A DNA stretch of 64,000 bases from Taenia hydatigena (Eukaryota; Platyhelminthes; Cestoda; Cyclophyllidea; Taeniidae): assembly GCA_036345935.2 (NCBI GenBank), contig JADWOT020000002.1:18006754-18070753 (forward strand), given 5' to 3'. The position numbers were made by a program, and so were the translations under genes. Of the stretch, positions 57,101 through 64,000 are shown piece after piece. Each line of letters starts with the position of its first letter. Position 1 is the stretch's first letter. The notes under the pieces were generated by a model, which saw nothing but the letters and a program-made list of their open reading frames with translations, searched no databases and was not told the origin of the DNA.

Positions 57101-57709
57101 ACACATGAGTTCCAAACTTAGGTGCTAGCAAAAGTACGAAAGAATTTCTTACCAGCACATTCTGCATTAATATAAAAATTAACGTCTACGAACAAGCGAA
57201 CTCACCCTACATTCTTGCCTGCACTTTACCTACGGTGCATTTGCGATGAAAAGATTAATTGGTAAATTAGGACATAAAAGACGTTTAAATAACTGGTTGT
57301 AGAAACGGCTGATAAAAGAACGCACTGCAAGTCTAAATGTTGTTCAAACTTGCACGTCTACTTATAGCTAATAGGTCGTGATGTGCCAAGGCCCAATTTT
57401 GGTTCGCTGCAGACATCAGCGAGAATTCAAATGCTAATAAATAATCGCAACTCACCAGCAGAAAGTACGAAATCACATTAAGACTCTTGGTTCTATTACA
57501 AAAAGTGAAAATCTTATCAGACATTTACGGGTGTGCATAAGAGGCGCATTTTAATGTTTTCAAACATTAGCAGCGTACAAAAGCCGATGCTAGTGGCGGC
57601 GACAGCAGCAGCAGCAGAGGAATCTAAGTGGGTGAGACTTGATATGCTATTTCTATACCACTCAGCGTTAGAAACTGCGAGTTAGAATGCAGCTAACATT
57701 TGAACACAG
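54156..57709. other. 3.5 kb without a recognised gene
   Basis: Short frames only; none shows a family signature. No duplicated blocks were noticed. A short AGC microsatellite is at 57,603-57,617. Confidence 0.45.
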
Positions 57710-57936
57710 GTTTAACTGGACATAAAAGCCAAGCGGCCGTAGCAAAGTTGCTGAGCGCAGTCTTCCGTATCAAGCCCAACTTTACTCATAATGGTTGTCT
57801 ACGTTCAATTCTTAGTTACAGTATGCCTCCACAGGCACCAAGAGCAGTAATGAAACCTGTGCTCCACTACGGATTTGTTTTTAGGCGCTCATCCTCCGAC
57901 AAATCAACAAGCTGCAGCAATTTGCCTAATGATTAA
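57710..57936 (+). CDS. Possible exon, unknown
   Basis: Acceptor TTTGAACACAG leads into a frame of about 75 codons (GHKSQAAVAKLLSAVFRIKP early on) ending in a stop. It has mixed composition. No domain recognised; only weak support. Confidence 0.25.
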
Positions 57937-58009
57937 CAAGGCATTAGATTGTTTGTGAATGTAGAATGATGAAGGGCAATGGCGTTTGTTAGTAGCTTTG
58001 ACAATTCAC

Positions 58010-58860
58010 GCATTTAGGCGCCTTGTGACTACTACTGTTTGGGAGTGTGTGCAACAACGGAAGCCTTGGTTTGCGTAAGCGACCCTCGTACAGGTGCGCT
58101 CAAAATACTCGTAGGACGCAAGTACGTTTCGATTATGGATAGTAAGCTAAAACCCTGTTTATGTGAAATGGGGCCACAAAAGACAGGAAGTCACCACATT
58201 TGGCATATTTCATTCCGTGTTTATAAGTTAAGTTTGCCTAATTTTTGTCTTATTAACAAGCTGGAAAGCTCATGCTTTCAATTTTATGCAAGCTTTATAA
58301 TCTTGGTAGTCACTAAGCATACTGATATTGTCCTTGTGGTGGTGATTGATTACAGCGTCCAAGTCATTCGATGCAAATCAAAAGTCGCTGCAAATGATGT
58401 GGTTCATTGATGGTGATAGCATTGCGAACACCAAGCAAAGAGTGGGATTGCGAACATTGTGACAGTTGGCTTTAGGGGAGTTTGTGTCACCTGCTCGATG
58501 TTTTATGCACTTGATAAAGTGTGGCAAAAACCTCTTCCAACATCTCCAACAAATGCCTTTACAGATGCATTGATTTGCCCAACGTCAATTGCCTCGTCGA
58601 GTTTCAGCACTAAATAACAGGCGAACATGTTTTGCTCGAGGAGGAGTGGGTTCACTAGCACACTTAGGTGCCTAAACATACAATATCGAAAATCAATTAC
58701 GCCAATGGCAGCTATGACTCTATTTGGACAGTAGATCTTAACGTTATGAACAGATTCCATGAGACATAAACAAGTGCTCGATCCACGTTCTGTGATTTAA
58801 GCCACTATCGTCGTATGATCGCCTTCGACGCCCTTGTGCTAGAGACCACAGAAGCACCAC
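58010..58860 (+). repeat. Inverted repeat, left copy
   Basis: Aligns with the reverse complement of 62,840-64,000. Shared landmarks are GGGAGTGTGTGCAA, CTCGTACAGGTGCGCT, GCATACTGATATTGTCCTTG and the 50-residue frame MESVHNVKIYCPNR on its minus strand (58,503-58,760). The right copy carries an extra segment of roughly 400 bases (about 63,345-63,735) and smaller deletions. Moderately diverged. Confidence 0.9.
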
Positions 58861-60614
58861 GCATTGTAGACTAAACGCCTTTTTTGGCAATGGTGAAAAC
58901 AACATCAAGGCGGTCGGTGATTTCAACAATCTCAAATTTCATGCTCCGTTTACCAACTCGGTAATTTGTCCAACTGCTTAAATGCAATGACAGCAGCTTG
59001 AACCAAATGCTAAGTGCAGTTGAAGCAATTGATTCCAATAGTTGTCAACCACTATGCCATCGTTGACTATGCCTCATAAAAATAGTGTCATTCAGACCTC
59101 TCACTTGAGGAGGGAGAATTCTATACTCCTTAAATTTGCCATGACTTGTACGGAACATGTTTTTACATTCGCGTAAGTGTCTCCAAAATCAATTTTAAGT
59201 CGCTTTGGTGGCCCATTAATAAACTTTGTTTATTTTGTTTTGCTGCGTGATAATGGAACATCGGTAGCAGTGAACCAGGCTATCGTGTCCAAAACTGGTC
59301 TCATCACTCTGAGTGCATCAGTACCAGCTTCATTACCGTCAATGCTAGCACGGTCACCAACGCACAGCGCACGTAAAACGACCACCTTCGTTAATTTTGT
59401 TTGTTCATGTGAACATAATATTCAAGTTGTCCACACCTTGCCTGCACAAAATAGTCACCCTTGTTATGCTTAGAAGCTTCTTGTTTTCGTGACACCCTAT
59501 TGCCAAAACGGGCATTTAGTTTACATACCGCCATACCATCGGCATCCACACGCCTGCACGAGGTGTTTTACGTTTGCCTAAATCTTTCTCATTAAACGCA
59601 CTTACGAATAGTAGCCTGCCTGATGCGTCAGCTTGGTGCTTAAATGTATAAACTGCATGCGCTTACCTTCCTTCTTTCTTGTGCAATTTAATGTTTTGTT
59701 AATCAATAGGCATACTTATTATACGAGCGGACGCTTCCTTTGCGGACCACCTATAACATTATCAGAAGCATCCAACTGTGCTGAATAACGGACGCGTTAC
59801 TCCGATCCTGTCATTGCCTTCAATCGCTGACAGTGCAAAGAGGATATGAACTTTTCTCAAAATTGCGCAGACCTCACCATCGATGAGGAAGACAGCATAG
59901 CCTCATACAAGTGCCTTGCAGGGAGCCTACTGTAATCCTGTGAGTCACGGCAGCACGCAGCATAATATACGTATTGTAGCCACAAATTATCAGTGACTTG
60001 TAAGTAGAAGTGAGTGTTGAGTGACAATAACACAAGGAGTTCACTATTATTAAATGTCTAATGTTCATGTCTACATTTCTTACAGCATATGTGGATTCTC
60101 TCAGGACTTTAGGATGGAACAAATTCATAGGCTCTAAGACATTTTTTAATCGAATATATGAATTGGAGCATTTGGACGTCGTCTTAGAAGTCGTTAATTT
60201 AGTGCTAAGTAAATTTACTTGAGGTTTTGCTGCTGCTTAGGAATTCATGTCTACTTATAAATTGTTAGCATTGTTGTTATGCTGCCTCATATGTTACCAG
60301 TAGCCACGAGAACCCATTATCGTAATAAATGCGCTCTCAGGCAACATGACGAACTTCTGATGAAAGCGTTTTGAACAGCGAAAGTATCAGCGACCATTAA
60401 TTTTTTTGCATAAAAGTACACTGGAGTGTATGATATTGCTCCAAATGTGCCAGCTACACTCAAACAATTAGCAGCGTTTACTGGTTAACACATTCAGTTG
60501 CAGCAAAGGAACCAGAGTTCTTTAGTCCTGCCTAATTAGTGTTACAACATTGTAGAAAATCCTCTACATGTTCAATTAGAGCTGATTCCCACGCAGTCCT
60601 TCCTGAGTTACTCC
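58861..60614. other. No gene recognised
   Basis: A 98-codon frame at 59,177-59,473 (+) is unrecognised. Nothing else is supportable. Confidence 0.4.
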
Positions 60615-61034
60615 GTGAAGCCTGCTATATCGAACACCACGTTACTGACGAGCCATTTGATTTTTGTCGCAGCACCGACAGATAGACTTAAATCAAGTCG
60701 ATCGTCTATAGTTGTGGCTGCAAACTGTAGATCCGCAAGTTCAGATTACCCTATAATTGCTAGTACACCTTCTAATTATAAATTTTCCCTCTTCTACGTG
60801 CGCATGTTATTAACATCACACATAGTGAACACTTATTCGAGAACAGCAAACACCGAACTTATGAATTTATTAGGGCCCTATGAGGTTCTTTACGTGTGCT
60901 GCAGTGAATGTGTCATAAAGCACTCCGGTGACGCTACAGGTTTAGCACATCGCTACACTGTCCCGAATTACTTATGCTACTTATTTGCGCTACTAGATGA
61001 AATCCACAGCTTAATGCAACCTTCAGAATACTAA
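60615..61034 (+). CDS. 139-codon ORF, unknown
   Basis: Open frame beginning at a non-ATG start, with mixed composition and Cys residues (YVCCSECVIKHSGDATG). Part of it (60,900-60,990) weakly resembles the tandem repeat at 51,035 and 51,961, which points to repeat rather than gene. No domain recognised. Confidence 0.2.
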   Translation: MKPAISNTTLLTSHLIFVAAPTDRLKSSRSSIVVAANCRSASSDYPIIASTPSNYKFSLFYVRMLLTSHIVNTYSRTANTELMNLLGPYEVLYVCCSECVIKHSGDATGLAHRYTVPNYLCYLFALLDEIHSLMQPSEY

Positions 61035-61159
61035 GCTAATAATGTTGATCTGTTGTTTCTCAAAAAAACAACAACAGAATTCTTTAAATATGTGCGTTCA
61101 TAAGCAGCTGCTCTGATATGTTTAATCTTAGTCAAGTAAAGGTCGCTGCTGTCAATGCG

Positions 61160-61765
61160 GTTAAGGCGTAACCATGAAAATCGAAATTGCTAGCCTACCT
61201 ATCTGACCAAGAGCCTTGCAAATGTACTTGCTCTCGTCCAACGAGAGACCACCTGGAACGGGGGTTCTTGTGCTGGCAGCGTACTTCGGATCCATTCCGT
61301 CAATGTCGAAGCTCAGGTGGATTTGACAATTGTGACTACCAAACAAACATGTTTCCCAAATTAATGTTTTATTTACCCATCCTCTCCAAAATGCAAGTCT
61401 TTCAGCAATCACTCGCTGAAACCGCATTATGGTGTTGAAAGTTATCTCCATGACACTCTCAATGCCATGCCGTGAGTGTGGCGAGAAGTAGAGCCCCTGG
61501 TAGTATTGATGTCGGCGTGTGCGTCAACCCAGACAACAAAAGAATTGGGGAAAATCTTCAAGTGACCCGCAATTGACCCGATCCCAATGCTGTGGTCGCC
61601 GCCTAGTATGAGTGTTATGTCGTTCTCCCTCACACTTGGCGACGCACTCTGTCAGCTCTAAAGTGGTTTTCACCAATGCTTGCTAGTTCTCGCAATTTAA
61701 AATAACATCCGCTTCACGGTCCTTCGGCTGCGTGACTTCTCCGCAGTCATTTACTTTGATATCTA
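61160..61765 (-). pseudogene. Arginase pseudogene with an internal exon missing
   Basis: On the minus strand the order is: QPKDREADVILNCEN (61,680-61,740), a TAG stop at 61,683-61,685, then ITLILGGDHSIGIGSIAGH and VVWVDAHADIN. The RPIHLSFDVDG-equivalent (CQIHLSFDIDGMDP) and TPVPGGLSLDES follow. All three metal-binding motifs (GGDHS, DAHAD, SFDIDGMDP) look intact. A one-base frameshift lies near 61,621-61,637. After the HTHGM residues the sequence jumps directly to a segment equivalent to GIGKVMEETL in vertebrate arginase. The roughly 55-residue middle, beginning MPxSFLL, is therefore absent. An extra stretch of about 20 codons precedes CQIHLSF. Not functional as it stands. Confidence 0.85.
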
Positions 61766-61980
61766 GCAGTAAGCAACAAAACAGCAAGGACACATAAGTA
61801 ATGAGAATTTAGACCAGTCGTATCAATGAGGTAGAGCGTAGGTGGCTCTGCAAGGGTGAGCTAGAAAATTGGGGGGATGTAAAGTCAAAGCAACAGACAA
61901 TTTACCCAGATTCCTCAAAAGCTCTTTAAGACCACAGTTCAGGATATCCCTTGATCCATTCTAAACCCCATCCTTTTGAT

Positions 61981-62464
61981 GACCTTTGTCGATAGCTGCT
62001 GCCACAATATCCAGAGAGGAGACGTGATTTCCCGAACCCTTATACATGACGCGAAAGCGCAAATTGGCTCGGTGTGGGCTGGAAGCACCTCTTATACTCC
62101 ATGTGTTACAGCTTTGTGCGGCTGTGGAGATGTGTCTGTACAGTTGTCAGGGTACTATTTCCGTGTGTTTACGATAACCATTGATTTGGATGCTTATGTT
62201 GTCTCTAGCGTAAGGGCGTCGAAAGCGATCGTATGACGATAGTGGCTTAAATCACAGAACGCGGATCTAGCACTTGTTTATGTCTCATGGAATCAGTTTA
62301 TAACGTTAAGATCTACTGCCCAAACGGAGGTATAGTTGCCATTGGCGTAATTATTTTTTAATATTGTATGCTTAGACACCCACTCCTCCTCGTGCAAAAC
62401 ATGTTTACCTGTTATTTAATGCTGAAACTCGACGACTGAATTGACGTTGGGCAAATTTATACAT
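61981..62464 (+). repeat. Tandem repeat copy 1, period 623
   Basis: Matches 62,604-63,060 closely: GACCTTTGTCGATAGCTGCTGCC, GGAAGCACCTCTTATACTCCA and ATGACGATAGTGGCTTAAAT are examples of shared runs. Copy 2 lacks about 37 bases present here and in 58,010-58,860. Both copies abut arginase-derived sequence on their left. Confidence 0.9.
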
Positions 62465-62514
62465 CTGCAGAGACAGTCAGGTAAGCAACTGTAAGTAATG
62501 CAAGGAGATCAGAC

Positions 62515-62595
62515 CTACATTGGTTTGATGGTTTCGAAGCCTTTAGTTTGCGGAATGAGTTTGCCGGTTTCGTTGAGAAGGAAGGAGAGGGGCAT
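62515..62595 (-). pseudogene. Isolated arginase middle exon
   Basis: The minus-strand frame reads MPLSFLLNETGKLIPQTKGF, then a stop after about 27 codons. It corresponds to the arginase segment that directly follows the HG residues of DAHTDIN...HG. An AG just before the ATG-containing codon could be the original splice acceptor. This is exactly the segment missing from the copy at 61,160-61,765, yet on the coding strand it lies upstream of that copy's first exon, so exon order is scrambled. Confidence 0.7.
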
Positions 62596-62603
62596 GCTTT
62601 GAG

Positions 62604-63060
62604 GACCTTTGTCGATAGCTGCTGCCACAACACCCAGAGAGGAGACGTGATTGCCAGAACCCTTATCCATTACGCGAAAGCGCAAATTGGCTCAGTGTAG
62701 GCTGGAAGCACCTCTTATACTCCATGTGTTACAGCTTTGTGCGGCTGTGGAGATGTGTCTGCGCAGCTGTCAGGGTACTATTTCCGTGTGTTTACGATAA
62801 CAATTAATTTGGATGCTTATGTTATCTCTAGCGCAAGGGCGTCGAAGGCGGTCATATGACGATAGTGGCTTAAATCACAGAACGTGGATCGAGCACTTGT
62901 TTATGTCTCATGGAATCTGTTCATAACGTTAAGATCTACTGTCCAAATAGAGTCATAGCTGCCATTGGCGTAATTGATTTTCGATATTGTATGTTTAGGC
63001 ACCTAAGTGTGCTAGTGAACCCACTCCTCCTCGAGCAAAACATGTTCGCCATTGGGCAAA
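62604..63060 (+). repeat. Tandem repeat copy 2, period 623
   Basis: Second copy of 61,981-62,464. Its right half also forms the start of the inverted repeat with 58,010-58,860. It carries the frame MESVHNVKIYCPNR in plus orientation (from 62,910). Confidence 0.9.
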
Positions 63061-64000
63061 TTTACATATGTGGAGACATTTTTTGCAGATGTTGGAATAG
63101 ATTTATGCTACACATCATCAAGCGCATAAACCATCCAGCAGGTGACACAATGTTCACAATCCCACTGTTTGGTGATGGCAATGCTATCACCATCAATGAA
63201 TTACATCATTTGCAGTGACTATTGCTTTGCATCGAATGACTTGGACACTGTAATCAATCGCTACCACAAGGACAATATCAGTATGCTTAGTGGTTGTTAA
63301 GATTATAAAGCTTGCGCATAATTAAAAGCGCGAATTTAGATAAAAATTGAGATGTGGCGTTGTATTTGGTGTGTATAAGCTCCATGTGGCTGCGTATATT
63401 AACTGACGTGGGCTTTGGCTTGCTCAGGGAGTCAATCGCGCTGCCGACGACCGCATAACGAAAATGTGACCTGAATGCGGAATGTCGAACAAACGCGTAA
63501 CTCAGCTGCATTGAGGCTTCTTTTGGAATGACGGTCACCCTGGGCTAAAGTTCATTGGCATCGTCTCTATTTCCATCCATCTGCGCGATCAAATCGACAG
63601 CGATTCATGCAGAGTAATTATGTCAGTCGAATAATGCCGCGGATCAGCGTTATTTTAAAAGCTCAACAACCTAGTAGAAGTGTAAATGAAGCTTCTGTTG
63701 CATGGCGTGTGCATGAAGGCACAAGTATTATTTCGTTTGCTTTCCCAGCTCGATGATAAGAGAAAAATTAGACACACTTAGCATATAAACACAAAGCGAA
63801 AAGTGTCGAATGTGGGGACTTCCTGCCTTTGGTAGCGCCATATCACATAAACAAGGTGTTTTTGCTTTTATTTTGTAATCCAAATGTACTTACGTCCTAA
63901 GATTATCTGTAGCGCACCTGTACGAGGATCACTTATGTAAACCAAGGCTCTCGCTATTGCACACACTCCCAAACAGTAGTAATCATAAGGCGCTTGAATG
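62840..64000 (-). repeat. Inverted repeat, right copy, cut by the window end
   Basis: Partner of 58,010-58,860. It has an insertion of roughly 400 bases at about 63,345-63,735. Homology is still running at the window's last base, so the repeat continues outside. Confidence 0.9.

Noticed and set aside
61925..61980. Minus-strand stretch reading EWIKGYP as a further arginase exon
   Set aside because: Only a handful of residues match the middle of arginase and a stop follows shortly; not enough to call.
62910..63218. Frame MESVHNVKIYCPNR considered as a malate/lactate dehydrogenase piece
   Set aside because: Only a few residues resembled that family; the nucleotide-binding and catalytic motifs are absent and the sequence belongs to a repeat.
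1..64000. CRISPR array, bacterial operon or phage region
   Set aside because: No regularly spaced short repeats, no clustered same-strand long ORFs and no ribosome binding site pattern. Splice-like exon structure and eukaryotic retroelements point to an animal nuclear genome.

Overview
This window looks like nuclear DNA of an animal, most likely an invertebrate. A flatworm is plausible but not proven. No gene runs uninterrupted for more than about 160 codons. Coding signals are short GT-AG exon candidates, and the rest is a mosaic of dispersed repeats, degraded retroelements and pseudogene pieces. There is no bacterial-style operon, ribosome binding site pattern or CRISPR array. The only protein families I recognise with confidence are arginase (broken copies), a Ty3/Gypsy-type reverse transcriptase relic and a LINE-type reverse transcriptase relic. 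Most exon calls below are candidates judged from frame and splice sites alone.

Layout. Positions 1-6,500 hold diverged repeats: an inverted pair at 1-345 and 3,060-3,375 with a conserved short reading frame, an inverted pair at 560-695 and 4,070-4,190, and a 1.3 kb block at 1,758-3,050 that recurs at 19,130-20,370. Positions 6,522-12,116 form the left arm of a nearly perfect 5.6 kb inverted duplication; the right arm is 37,606-43,202, so the arms face each other across about 25.5 kb. Older, diverged homology continues past both inner edges (12,117-12,545 and 37,175-37,605), and a third, interrupted copy of that edge lies at 31,330-33,060. Between the arms are exon candidates (12.5-15.3 kb), a diverged 1.21 kb tandem pair (15,632-18,064), repeat blocks, the Gypsy relic (26.1-27.0 kb), a weak BEL/Pao-like piece (27.6 kb), a LINE relic (30.5 kb) and several unassigned ORFs.

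Right of the duplication, 43.5-43.9 kb has a TATA-like box and Cys-rich short reading frames on both strands. Positions 44.3-48.9 kb show nothing I recognise. A coherent two-exon candidate lies at 49,630-50,016. From 51 kb to the end, arginase-derived fragments are scattered on both strands (51.6, 52.4-53.0, 61.2-61.8 and 62.5 kb). They carry stops, frameshifts, lost exons and scrambled order, and they are interleaved with tandem and inverted repeats (51.0/52.0 kb; 62.0/62.6 kb; 58.0-58.9 kb against 62.8-64.0 kb).

No set of genes here can be shown to work together. The strongest observations are structural: the sharp-edged, nearly identical inverted arms embedded in older homology, and the reshuffled arginase pseudogene cluster.
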